Source: Akkermansiaceae bacterium UBA985 | GTDB lineage: Bacteria > Verrucomicrobiota > Verrucomicrobiia > Verrucomicrobiales > Akkermansiaceae | Direction: 5' to 3' | DNA length: 20,343 nucleotides | Assembly: GCA_002292185.1 (NCBI GenBank) | Contig: DBBL01000162.1 | Coordinates: forward strand, 1 to 20,343 | Part shown: piece after piece, positions 7,718 to 15,216 of the stretch | Position numbering within the stretch: position 1 is the first letter of the stretch | Layout of the letters: every line of letters begins with the position of its first letter | Program-made: the position numbers and the translations under genes | The notes under the pieces: generated by a model | Seen by the model: only the letters and a program-made list of their open reading frames with translations | The model's database searches: none | What the model was told of the DNA's origin: nothing

Positions 7718-8126
7718 AGCTCTGCAAGTCGTCCATGATTGCACTCTGCTTGTCGGTTGCGTCATCATAGCCCGCCAGATGCAGTAAGCCATGGACAATA
7801 TAGAGCATCAGCTCCCGCTCAAAATCATTCGCATATTCACGCGCCTGAGATTTTGCTGTCTCCACGCTGACGTGAATTTCCCCATGACCAAATGTAATCA
7901 CATCCGTGGGCCCTGGTATCTGCATGAATTGGAGGTGAAGATCAGCAATGGTATCATCATCGACAAAGCTAACTTCGACCTCTTCAAGCCCGTGCAAATC
8001 AGAACCTTTCTTAGCTATTCGGAGCGCCTCTGACACAGCTTTACAACCAGAGGAGTGCAGCCTCCTAGAAAGGTCTGCTGACAGAGGAATGACTTTTTGG
8101 TGATTGTAGACGTTCAGATCGGGCAT
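7695..8126 (-). CDS. ybeY: YbeY, rRNA maturation endoribonuclease
   Basis: This 143-residue protein belongs to the YbeY family of single-strand endoribonucleases, which act in 16S rRNA 3'-end processing and ribosome quality control. The zinc motif is at residues 112-122: HGLLHLAGYDD. In E. coli YbeY the motif is HGCLHLLGYDH and the three histidines bind zinc. Here H112 and H116 are kept and the third ligand position is D122. Asp at this place also occurs, as I recall, in Bacteroidetes homologues (GYKD), so the enzyme may still bind metal. PTDVITF (73-79) is also family-typical. The gene starts 22 nt after the PgpH-like gene on the same strand and is probably co-transcribed with it. Confidence 0.9.
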   Translation of the reverse strand: MPDLNVYNHQKVIPLSADLSRRLHSSGCKAVSEALRIAKKGSDLHGLEEVEVSFVDDDTIADLHLQFMQIPGPTDVITFGHGEIHVSVETAKSQAREYANDFERELMLYIVHGLLHLAGYDDATDKQSAIMDDLQSSILAKVW

Positions 8127-8148
8127 GAATAAAAATCGTCCTATACAT

Positions 8149-9792
8149 TCAGGCTTTCACCTTCTCAACCACAGCCTCCTTCTTATCTTTTTTCTCAGCA
8201 CGAGAAGCTGATTTACTACCCTTTTTATTCTGCCCGTCTTCCTTAGGGTAATTAATTCTCGAATGCATCATGCTCCGAATCGTTGAAGCAAAGCTCTTGC
8301 AGATTTTTTTGATATCACTCATCGCTAGATCACTACCATCAAGTTGCCCATCGGTTACCCGAGCCATGACAATCTCGTTGACGAGGTTGCGTATTTTTTC
8401 AGGTGTAGGCTTTTTCAAACTTCGTGAGGCACTCTCTACGGCATCAGCAAGGCTAATGATCGCGCTTTCACGGCTAATGGGGCATGGGCCAGGATAGCGG
8501 AAATTCTTTCGATCCACCTCGGGGATATCCTCCTTGTTTTCCAAGCCTCCCTCGACTTTCTTGGCCATATCATCACGCTGCTCCATTGCCTTGTGATAGA
8601 AGTATTGCACCAGTGAATCACCGTGATGCTCGCGGATAACCTCAACAATCTTAGGGTTGAGTTTGTGCTTAATGGCCATATCAACACCGTCCTTCACATG
8701 AGCAATGATCACAATGGCACTCATCGTAGGCGTCAACGTATCGTGAGGATTTCGATCGCCCTGATTCTCAATGAAATACTCTGGTTTGCTAAGCTTACCG
8801 ATATCATGAAAATATGAGCAAACACGACACATGGCAGCATTGGCACCCACCTCCTCCGCTGCAGACTCAGCCAGTGTGGCAACCACCATACTGTGATGAT
8901 ACGTCCCGGGTGCTTCGAGTTGCAGCTTGCGCAGCAGCTTATGGTTAAGGTCACTGAGTTCGAGCCAACTAATATTAGTCGTGATAGCAAAGAGACTCTC
9001 GAGCGCTGGCAACAAACCACTGACCAACATTCCCGTTAATAGTCCGATCGAGACAGGCAGTAATGTTTTCCCTAGAACAACAGACAGGCCATTGCCCTGC
9101 ATCATCTCGGAAAAATCGATTTTATCAAAAGCCAATGCCAGAATAAAAGCCGTCAGACCAACATAGAAACCGGCCCTCAGCAAGCTACCGCGTCGACGCA
9201 CAGAGCGGGTTAACACAACTGCCACTACTCCAGTGATCAGCCCCGTGATAAGGAAGAAAAACACATCATCCACAGGAACCAGCATAGCTCCAAACAGGCT
9301 CACGCTAAGAGCAGAAAAGACACCAGCATGTCTGCCACAAAGAACAGAAGCAATCATCGGCGCAAAGGCCAAGGGAGGTAACAAGATCCTATAATCAGCA
9401 GACCAAGCATTCACATCGATAATATGAATAGCAATCCTCACCAGCACCAAATGAAAGGCAATTCCCCCGAAGACGAGCGCTACTTTTTCATTAGCGTAAT
9501 TTAGTGTCTGCCTGGTGTGGTAAATGAGAATTAATCCTGCAGAAACAATGATGCAGAGCAAACCTCTGCGCAAACCGCTGACATGAAACAGTGTGTGATC
9601 AGATCTATAAAACGCAACAATGAGGCATATTAAAGCTGTAAATGCGGGATAAATAAGCAACTTTATCCACACACTTCGCTGCATAGAACCTACCACGGCA
9701 TTCTCGCTAGCAGTGGATGTACGGCGCTTTTTACCGGAGGACATGCCTTTGTTTGCAAGGCGCCACCGCTTAATAACATCAATAAAACCCAT
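8149..9792 (-). CDS. PgpH-like 7TM HD-domain phosphohydrolase (putative c-di-AMP phosphodiesterase)
   Basis: I choose the ATG at 9790-9792 (547 residues). A longer frame to 9960 would add 56 residues running through a hairpin and looks non-coding. The N-terminus is basic. One membrane helix (about 42-62) is followed by six or seven more up to residue 265, with the family segment LPPLAFAPMIASVLCGRHAG (138-157). The HD domain starts near 292: APGTYHHS, H329-D330 in FHDIGK, H389-H390, and D450 in SLADAVESASR. A Lys-rich tail ends the protein. Gram-positive PgpH has a large extracellular 7TMR-HDED domain between its first two membrane helices; only about 17 residues lie there in this protein. PgpH hydrolyses c-di-AMP, which is inferred here. 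Placement before ybeY matches yqfF-yqfG of Bacillus. Confidence 0.87.
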   Translation of the reverse strand: MGFIDVIKRWRLANKGMSSGKKRRTSTASENAVVGSMQRSVWIKLLIYPAFTALICLIVAFYRSDHTLFHVSGLRRGLLCIIVSAGLILIYHTRQTLNYANEKVALVFGGIAFHLVLVRIAIHIIDVNAWSADYRILLPPLAFAPMIASVLCGRHAGVFSALSVSLFGAMLVPVDDVFFFLITGLITGVVAVVLTRSVRRRGSLLRAGFYVGLTAFILALAFDKIDFSEMMQGNGLSVVLGKTLLPVSIGLLTGMLVSGLLPALESLFAITTNISWLELSDLNHKLLRKLQLEAPGTYHHSMVVATLAESAAEEVGANAAMCRVCSYFHDIGKLSKPEYFIENQGDRNPHDTLTPTMSAIVIIAHVKDGVDMAIKHKLNPKIVEVIREHHGDSLVQYFYHKAMEQRDDMAKKVEGGLENKEDIPEVDRKNFRYPGPCPISRESAIISLADAVESASRSLKKPTPEKIRNLVNEIVMARVTDGQLDGSDLAMSDIKKICKSFASTIRSMMHSRINYPKEDGQNKKGSKSASRAEKKDKKEAVVEKVKA

Positions 9793-9894
9793 AAAAGATA
9801 AATTGGATATAAAAGAGAAAGAGGTTGAAAGTAGAAGATGAGGCAGGAATGAGATCAGTTGCCTCCCATGGATGTCATCGCTTTCAATACCGCG

Positions 9895-9916
9895 AAGGGA
9901 CGCCAAAGCGTCCCTT
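9895..9916. repeat. Perfect 9-bp palindrome, REP-like hairpin
   Basis: AAGGGACGC (9895-9903), a CAAA loop (9904-9907) and GCGTCCCTT (9908-9916) make a perfect 9-bp GC-rich stem with a tetraloop. It lies between the PgpH-like gene and rnpB, both read leftward, so it could end rnpB transcription, though no T-run follows it in that direction. The form also resembles dispersed REP palindromes. No second copy is seen in this window. Confidence 0.75.
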
Positions 9917-10058
9917 ACGGAGATAACCATAGTATAACGATAGCAATATGACAATACCATATTCGCCTGACTTCAAACAGTCGTTTCAAAAGGGCACACA
10001 TACGATCTGAGGCGATAAACCATAGAGACACGCCGACCTATGAGGCTTTGGAAAAGTT

Positions 10059-10451
10059 GCCGCTCCCCTATAAGCCGGATTCTGTCCTTACTACAAATGC
10101 AGTAATGTACGATCATTTATCTTACCTCACAAGTGAGGCACCTCCCTTACGGAATGGTGCGACTAATACCCGGGGATCCTGAACGGGCGGGCTACCCTTC
10201 CCCTGTTATGTCTTGCGCCACGCGGGGTTTGCAATGCCTCCTTGGTTACCCGCGGAGCGGTGGGCTCTTACCCCACCTTTTCACCCTTACCCTAGCCTCC
10301 TGAGAGACCACGGCGGTTTGTTTTCTGCTGCACTTTCCGTCCGACCGGCTTGAACCGACCGTCCCTCATTATTCATAAGGCGCGCTGCCCTTTGGCGTCC
10401 GGACTTTCCTCAATCACTCAAAAGAGCAACTGCGATCGTCCGGGGAGCGGC
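10059..10451 (-). ncRNA. rnpB: RNase P RNA (bacterial type A)
   Basis: This is the catalytic RNA that removes the 5' leader from pre-tRNA. The ends pair as helix P1: GCCGCTCCCC at the 5' end (10442-10451) with GGGGAGCGGC at the 3' end (10059-10068), 10 bp with no mismatch. Near the 5' end, on the minus strand, is GAGGAAAGTCCGGAC, and near the 3' end ACAGAATCCGGCTTA, the two universally conserved blocks that form the P4 core. The interior contains GGTAAGGGTGAAAAGGTG and GGTAAGAGCCCACCGC, as in E. coli, and an AAGGGTAG segment (10192-10199) in the loop closed by GGGG and CCCC, similar to the tRNA CCA-binding loop. Length of about 393 nt is typical. Exact ends could be a few bases off. argD diverges from it. 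Confidence 0.96.
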
Positions 10452-10457
10452 GCCGTC

Positions 10458-10485
10458 ACCCTAATCCTAATGCCGTAAATTCCAA
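10458..10485 (-). promoter_or_regulatory. Possible rnpB promoter
   Basis: On the minus strand TTGGAA (10480-10485) and TAGGGT (10458-10463) are spaced 16 nt apart, and the -10-like box ends 6 nt before the predicted RNase P RNA 5' end at 10451. Position supports a sigma-70-like promoter; the match to the consensus is moderate. Confidence 0.4.
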
Positions 10486-10561
10486 ACTCGAAATGAAAGA
10501 ATATGATCAACTGCCTTTATTCGCACTTGGATTTTATGATTTTAAACATAGAAATACCCTC

Positions 10562-11791
10562 ATGTCACATGTCCTCGCTACCTATGCCAACTTCCCAATT
10601 ACTGCAGTAAAAGGTGAAGGTGCACGTCTGTGGGATAGTAAAGGTCATTGCTACCTCGATTTTTGTGCAGGTATCGCAACATGCAGCATTGGTCACTGTC
10701 ACCCAGCATTGACCAAGGCCATTGCCGAGCAGTCCTCCACGCTGATGCATTGCTCAAACCTCTTCCAAATTCCGCTGCAGCAGGAGTTAGCGACCGTGAT
10801 CGTCGATGACTTCACTAAGATTCCCGGCAAGGTGTTTTTCTCCAACTCTGGCGCCGAAGCTAACGACGGCATGATTAAAACAGCCAGGCGCTTTGGTCAT
10901 GCGCGTCCAAACAGCTCAGGCAAGCCGAGGTATGAAGTGATCACCTTCAACAACTCATTCCACGGTAGAACCCTAGGTTCGATGGCTGCGACAGCTCAAA
11001 GCAAGATTCATCAAGGCTTTGACCCCATGCTTCCCGGATTTCGTTACGTGCCGCTCAACGACATTGAGGCACTCACTGCTGCTGTGAGTGACATCACCGC
11101 AGGTATTATGCTCGAGCCTATCCAAGGTGAAGGCGGCGTTAATGAAGTCACCCCTGAATTTCTCAACTTCGTCGACAAGCTCTGCAAAGAGCATGATTTA
11201 TTACTTATGCTCGATGAAGTGCAATGTGGTTTAGGTAGAACCGGCACCCTCATGGGCTGGCAGGCTTTTTGTCCTGATTTAAAGCCAGACACGATCTCCT
11301 GGGCTAAGAGCCTCGGTGGCGGTTTTCCCATAGGCGCCTTCTGGACAAGTGATCGGGCAATTGATGATAGCGGAACCCCCCTATCCTCTCTCATGAATGC
11401 AGGATCTCACGGCTCAACCTATGGCGGAAATCCTCTCGCCTGTGCAGCAGCTCTGGCAGTGCTTCATGAGATTCAATCTTCAGACCTCTCTGCCAATGCG
11501 GCCCACCAAGAGCAACGTATTCGCAAAGAAGTTCAGTCCTGGAACCATCCCGCCATTGTTGACATACGCGGCAAAGGCCTTTTATTGGGCTTTGCACTCA
11601 ACCCAGGTGCCATACCATCTGATCAGGATACTCCCCCTGCACTTCACTTATGCAAGTCACTCATGAAAAATGGTCTGCTTACCGTTCCAGCAGGCACTGA
11701 AACATTGCGCTGGCTGCCACCGCTCAATGTATCCGACAACGAAATTGACGAAGCACTGAACATACTCAAGAACACTCTGGATTCCTTTTAG
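10562..11791 (+). CDS. argD: Acetylornithine aminotransferase
   Basis: This 409-residue, pyridoxal phosphate-dependent class III aminotransferase most likely converts N-acetylglutamate semialdehyde to N-acetylornithine in arginine synthesis. The cofactor Lys is K249 in SWAKSLGGGFPIGAF. Also visible are SNSGAEAND (94-102), FHGRTLGSMAAT (133-144) and MLDEVQCGLGRTG (216-228) with the PLP-binding D218. I prefer the ATG at 10562 because homologues begin around MSHVLATYANFPITAVKGEG. An in-frame ATG at 10493 would add 23 unrelated residues and sit only 41 bp from the 5' end of rnpB. argF follows after 37 bp, which supports ArgD over the related ornithine or succinylornithine aminotransferases; dual activity (DapC) is also possible. 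No Shine-Dalgarno sequence is seen. Confidence 0.92.
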   Translation: MSHVLATYANFPITAVKGEGARLWDSKGHCYLDFCAGIATCSIGHCHPALTKAIAEQSSTLMHCSNLFQIPLQQELATVIVDDFTKIPGKVFFSNSGAEANDGMIKTARRFGHARPNSSGKPRYEVITFNNSFHGRTLGSMAATAQSKIHQGFDPMLPGFRYVPLNDIEALTAAVSDITAGIMLEPIQGEGGVNEVTPEFLNFVDKLCKEHDLLLMLDEVQCGLGRTGTLMGWQAFCPDLKPDTISWAKSLGGGFPIGAFWTSDRAIDDSGTPLSSLMNAGSHGSTYGGNPLACAAALAVLHEIQSSDLSANAAHQEQRIRKEVQSWNHPAIVDIRGKGLLLGFALNPGAIPSDQDTPPALHLCKSLMKNGLLTVPAGTETLRWLPPLNVSDNEIDEALNILKNTLDSF

Positions 11792-11828
11792 AAAATCAAC
11801 CACTATCATCTCTCACTTATTGTTTCAC

Positions 11829-12749
11829 ATGAATCATTTACTCTCTATCGAAGAACTCTCTAAAGATCTTATTTGGAAGTTAATCGACCACGCCGCCACG
11901 CTCAAGCATGAGCGCAATGCGGGCACGCATGAACACAAACCGCTGCAAGATCAAACTTGGGCCATGATCTTCACCAAAGCATCTACACGCACTCGGGTAT
12001 CATTCGAAGTTGGCATTCGTGAGCTTGGAGGCTCCGTCATGTTCCTTTCGTCCAATGATATCCAACTGGGTCGCGGCGAACCCATCAAGGACACGGCACG
12101 CGTCATGGGCCGCATGGTTCACGGGGCTATCATACGCACCTTCGCTCAGCAGGACGTCCTGGATTTTGCAGAATACTCAGGAATCCCGACGATCAATGCG
12201 CTCACTGATGACGCTCACCCTTGCCAGATATTAGCTGACCTACTGACCATTCGGGAACGCCTTGGAACATGGGAAAACAAGAAGATTGCCTTTGTCGGCG
12301 ACGGCTTCAACAACATGTCGAGGTCTTGGATGTGGGCAGCCAAACAACTGAATTTCCATTTGGCCATCGCCGCGCCATCTGAGTGCCTACCAACAACTCA
12401 GTATATTGAGCGCTTAGAATCAGCCAACGTAAGCTTACATACAGATCCTATTGAAGCCGTTAAGGATGCCGATGTCATTAATACCGATGTATGGTTATCC
12501 ATGGGGCAAGAAGACCAGGCAGAGAAAGAAGCTCAATTTGACAACTACCAGGTGAATGCCGAGCTACTCACACACGCGCACCCAAATCACATTGTTTTAC
12601 ACTGCCTTCCCGCTTATCGAGGAAAAGAGATCACAGATGAAGTGCTGGAGGGCTTTGCCGATGTCATTTTTCAACAAGCCGAAAATCGCCTGCACGCGCA
12701 GAAGTCGATTTTATCAAAACTAGCGACTTACAAATCAGACTCATTATAG
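11829..12749 (+). CDS. argF: Ornithine carbamoyltransferase
   Basis: This 306-residue enzyme makes citrulline from ornithine and carbamoyl phosphate in the cytoplasm, the step after ornithine formation. The carbamoyl phosphate motif STRTR is at residues 52-56, HPCQ at 130-133, the ornithine-side SMG loop at 224-226 in DVWLSMGQE, and HCLP at 258-261. The SMG loop separates it from aspartate carbamoyltransferase, and the HCLP form with an intact ornithine loop favours it over N-acetylornithine carbamoyltransferase. An in-frame TTG lies 9 nt upstream of the chosen ATG, which starts MNHLLSIEEL as expected for the family. The gene sits between argD and a glycoside hydrolase gene, with 37- and 49-bp gaps, so the three probably share a transcript. 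Confidence 0.95.
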   Translation: MNHLLSIEELSKDLIWKLIDHAATLKHERNAGTHEHKPLQDQTWAMIFTKASTRTRVSFEVGIRELGGSVMFLSSNDIQLGRGEPIKDTARVMGRMVHGAIIRTFAQQDVLDFAEYSGIPTINALTDDAHPCQILADLLTIRERLGTWENKKIAFVGDGFNNMSRSWMWAAKQLNFHLAIAAPSECLPTTQYIERLESANVSLHTDPIEAVKDADVINTDVWLSMGQEDQAEKEAQFDNYQVNAELLTHAHPNHIVLHCLPAYRGKEITDEVLEGFADVIFQQAENRLHAQKSILSKLATYKSDSL

Positions 12750-12798
12750 ATGAGATGCTGTAATAACCTCTGCTGATATTTCAGCCTCCACTGAACAC

Positions 12799-13896
12799 AT
12801 GCACGGCCAACTTCTCATTCTTGGAATTCAAGGACTTGAACTTACCCCTGAGGAAGCCGAGCTCTACAAAACCGTTCAGCCCGGTGGCTATGTTCTGTTT
12901 GGTCGCAACATCGAGTCGCCCGAGCAAGTCCGCAAGCTTACTGATGATTTACGTGAACTTAGCGAGAGCACACCCATTATCTCTATTGACCAAGAAGGTG
13001 GCCGAGTGTCTCGCACACGTCTTATTGGCAATGAACCCCCCTCTGCCGAGAGCCTCCGGCAAAAAAACGATCCAGGATTGATCGCCCAACATGGCAAGCT
13101 CACCGCTTTCTTGCTGCGTCTCCTTGGATGCAATATGGATTTGTGCCCAGTCTTAGACATCTCCTACGATGATGATGCAGATAACGCACTCAAAGGAAGA
13201 TGCTACGGCAGAGACGCACAGGAAGTCATCACCAATGCCGGTATATTCAACAGCAACTTACGCTACTGTAAAATCTTATCCTGCGGCAAGCACTTCCCCT
13301 CATGTGGGCTTGCTACCGACGACCCGCACCACAAACTTCCCGTCGTTGACAAATCAATAGCGGAGATGCTCAAGAGCGACCTCTTGCCCTACACTAGCCT
13401 GATGCCCGAGTTAGATGCCATCATGAGCTGCCACACACACTTTTCAGCCATTGATCCAGACACGCCTGGCCTCCCTGGCTCCATGTCACACAACCTGCTA
13501 ACTCGCCTACTGCGTGACCAGCTCGGTTATGAAGGAGTCATTATGACCGATGACCTCGATATGGGTGCCATTATTGATCATTATGGACGTGGCCCTGATG
13601 CAACAAATGCAATACTGGCAGGAAATGACATGGTGATGATTTGCCATCAGATTGAAACCGCCAAGGAAACCCTCAAACATCTCCAAGAGATCCCCCATCA
13701 CAAGATTGATGATTCACTAAGAAGGATCGAAAAGCTGAAGAAAAAAGCTTACCAACCATTAGCATACACAACTAAGCTATGGGATCAGATCAATGATGAC
13801 ATCATGCAACTAAGGATCGACGTCATGGGAGAACAACAAGCGCGTGAAGTCATCGACTATACAGGACAGAAACGCTCTCCTGTAGAAGACTACTAA
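12799..13896 (+). CDS. Glycoside hydrolase family 3 protein, NagZ-like beta-N-acetylhexosaminidase
   Basis: This 365-residue protein has the single TIM-barrel form of NagZ, which cleaves N-acetylglucosamine from anhydro-muropeptides during peptidoglycan recycling. Family features are PGGYVLFGRNI (28-38), IDQEGGRVSR (63-72), GRCYGRD (133-139) and the nucleophile D251 in MTDDLDM. The catalytic loop, usually KHFPGHG then DSH, reads KHFPSCG (164-170) and DPH (175-177). The D175/H177 pair, the general acid-base dyad, is kept, while the Gly-His of PGHG is replaced by Ser-Cys and Ser of DSH by Pro. There is no signal peptide, which fits a cytoplasmic NagZ. Substrate preference could have shifted. 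The gene follows argF on the same strand and ends 6 bp from the convergent plsC. Confidence 0.83.
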   Translation: MHGQLLILGIQGLELTPEEAELYKTVQPGGYVLFGRNIESPEQVRKLTDDLRELSESTPIISIDQEGGRVSRTRLIGNEPPSAESLRQKNDPGLIAQHGKLTAFLLRLLGCNMDLCPVLDISYDDDADNALKGRCYGRDAQEVITNAGIFNSNLRYCKILSCGKHFPSCGLATDDPHHKLPVVDKSIAEMLKSDLLPYTSLMPELDAIMSCHTHFSAIDPDTPGLPGSMSHNLLTRLLRDQLGYEGVIMTDDLDMGAIIDHYGRGPDATNAILAGNDMVMICHQIETAKETLKHLQEIPHHKIDDSLRRIEKLKKKAYQPLAYTTKLWDQINDDIMQLRIDVMGEQQAREVIDYTGQKRSPVEDY

Positions 13897-13902
13897 TTGA
13901 GC

Positions 13903-14514
13903 CTAACTGAGCTCAAGCTCAGAGATGCTTTGCATAATCTTATCAGATATCTTCTGATAATCATCTCTCCCTTTCGCCTTCAGCTCTTCTGCCGTGAATG
14001 TGATGGGATCACCAATCACTAGAGTAATCGGACGAAAACGCAATTTGTTGGTCCCTCTCGGAAGAGCATCACGTGCGCCAAAAATACGAACGGGCTGAAC
14101 CACTGCCTTACTTTTAGCGACAATCAAACCAGTTCCCGCCTCGGCCTTCTGAAGCTCACCATCTAAGGTGCGAGCACCCTCAGGAAAAACAACGACCTGA
14201 TTACCCGCGCGCAGCAATTTGATGATTGTTTTTAAACTCGTCATATCAGGGCGATCTTGATCGACCGGTATGGAATTGAGACGTGGATAGAGCCAAGCAC
14301 CAAAACCGGCAAACAAGGTTTTGCGCGCCAGGTAATAGACAGCCTTATCATAGGCAATCCCTACCAGCGGCGGATCAAGATAACTCTCATGATTGGAGGC
14401 AATCAAAACGGGACCATCCGTTATCAACTTCTCTTTGCCGACAACACGGTAAGAAAAAAAACAAACAAAACAAAACTTCCACAATGAGCAACAAAACCAA
14501 TAAATCGTTTTCAT
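13903..14514 (-). CDS. 1-acylglycerol-3-phosphate acyltransferase (PlsC family)
   Basis: This 203-residue lysophospholipid acyltransferase makes phosphatidic acid from lysophosphatidic acid at the inner membrane. It has a hydrophobic N-terminus (residues 4-22) that may anchor it, the catalytic box NHESYLD (41-47; HX4D), and the substrate-binding FPEGART (110-116), followed by VQPVRIFG. It starts 12 nt after the cmk stop. The order cmk-plsC also occurs in many Firmicutes, where it often precedes ribosomal protein S1 or ispH; neither is present here. Eight A residues (14454-14461) fall in codons 18-21, near the start. The specific acyl donor is not deducible. Confidence 0.9.
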   Translation of the reverse strand: MKTIYWFCCSLWKFCFVCFFSYRVVGKEKLITDGPVLIASNHESYLDPPLVGIAYDKAVYYLARKTLFAGFGAWLYPRLNSIPVDQDRPDMTSLKTIIKLLRAGNQVVVFPEGARTLDGELQKAEAGTGLIVAKSKAVVQPVRIFGARDALPRGTNKLRFRPITLVIGDPITFTAEELKAKGRDDYQKISDKIMQSISELELS

Positions 14515-14526
14515 AATAAAATATAA

Positions 14527-15189
14527 CTAAACTGCCAGACCTTGAGCTTGAAGCTCGACCAATGCGGCTTCCACCACTTCACTAATATCCATTTCAGAAC
14601 TATCAATCACCGTGGCACCTTCAGCAACCATGAGTGGCGAATTCTTACGCTTGCTGTCTTCCTCATCTCTCTTGCTTACCACGTCAGTCAAACCCTCAGC
14701 GGATCGCCGCGCAAGCCGAACCTCCTCTGAGGCGTCGATATAAAGTTTATAGGGCGTGTCTGGAAAAACAACGGAACCAATATCACGTCCTTCCATGACC
14801 AGGCTTCCTAACTTCAAGTATTCTCGTTGCTTAGCAACCAGCAGCTCGCGAATCTCCGGTAGCGCTGCAACTTGAGAGACACGAGCGTTCACCTGATCTT
14901 CACGCAGAGCATCTCCAGGATCAATGCCATCGATAAGAATCGTCGACTCACCGTCTTTAACACCACAGGTAACGGCTATCTCACCAAGCATCGCCACTAC
15001 GGCTTCAGGGTCTGAGACATCCACCTTTTTTTTCAAGGTCGCCCACGCGATCGCGCGATACATGGCGCCAGTATTGATCATGATCAGGCCAAGGCGCTCT
15101 GCCAGACGGCGCGCAACGGTGCTCTTACCGGATGCGGCAGGACCATCGATGGCAATTGCAAAAAAGTTCGTTTCGGTTTCGTCAGACAT
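14527..15189 (-). CDS. cmk: Cytidylate kinase
   Basis: This 220-residue nucleoside monophosphate kinase phosphorylates CMP and dCMP with ATP, supplying CDP for RNA, DNA and phospholipid precursors. IAIDGPAASGKSTVAR (12-27) is the P-loop, and MINTGAMYRA (37-46) is the characteristic segment after it. EGRDIGSVVFPD is the CMP-binding motif, and the lid region has the conserved LARRSAEG. Length is typical. It lies 27 nt after aroA on the same strand. aroA-cmk is a well-known pairing, as in Pseudomonas (aroA-cmk-rpsA) and Clostridia. CDP-diacylglycerol synthesis links it loosely to the plsC downstream, but this is association only. Confidence 0.96.
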   Translation of the reverse strand: MSDETETNFFAIAIDGPAASGKSTVARRLAERLGLIMINTGAMYRAIAWATLKKKVDVSDPEAVVAMLGEIAVTCGVKDGESTILIDGIDPGDALREDQVNARVSQVAALPEIRELLVAKQREYLKLGSLVMEGRDIGSVVFPDTPYKLYIDASEEVRLARRSAEGLTDVVSKRDEEDSKRKNSPLMVAEGATVIDSSEMDISEVVEAALVELQAQGLAV

Positions 15190-15216
15190 AGGCAGTAAAT
15201 AGATTGATCGCGAAGA

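Noticed and set aside
9793..9960. N-terminal extension of the PgpH-like protein (56 codons)
   Set aside because: It runs through a perfect palindrome and does not resemble the family N-terminus; the ATG at 9792 gives the expected basic start and first membrane helix.
12772..12785. GCTGA-TATT-TCAGC hairpin between argF and nagZ
   Set aside because: A 5-bp stem without a T-run is too weak to call a terminator.
13907..13922. CTGAG palindrome at the convergent end of nagZ and plsC
   Set aside because: Short, inside the plsC coding end, and without U-tracts.
14454..14461. Run of eight A in the early plsC codons, considered as phase variation
   Set aside because: Eight bases is short, and there is no other sign of switching or frame disruption.
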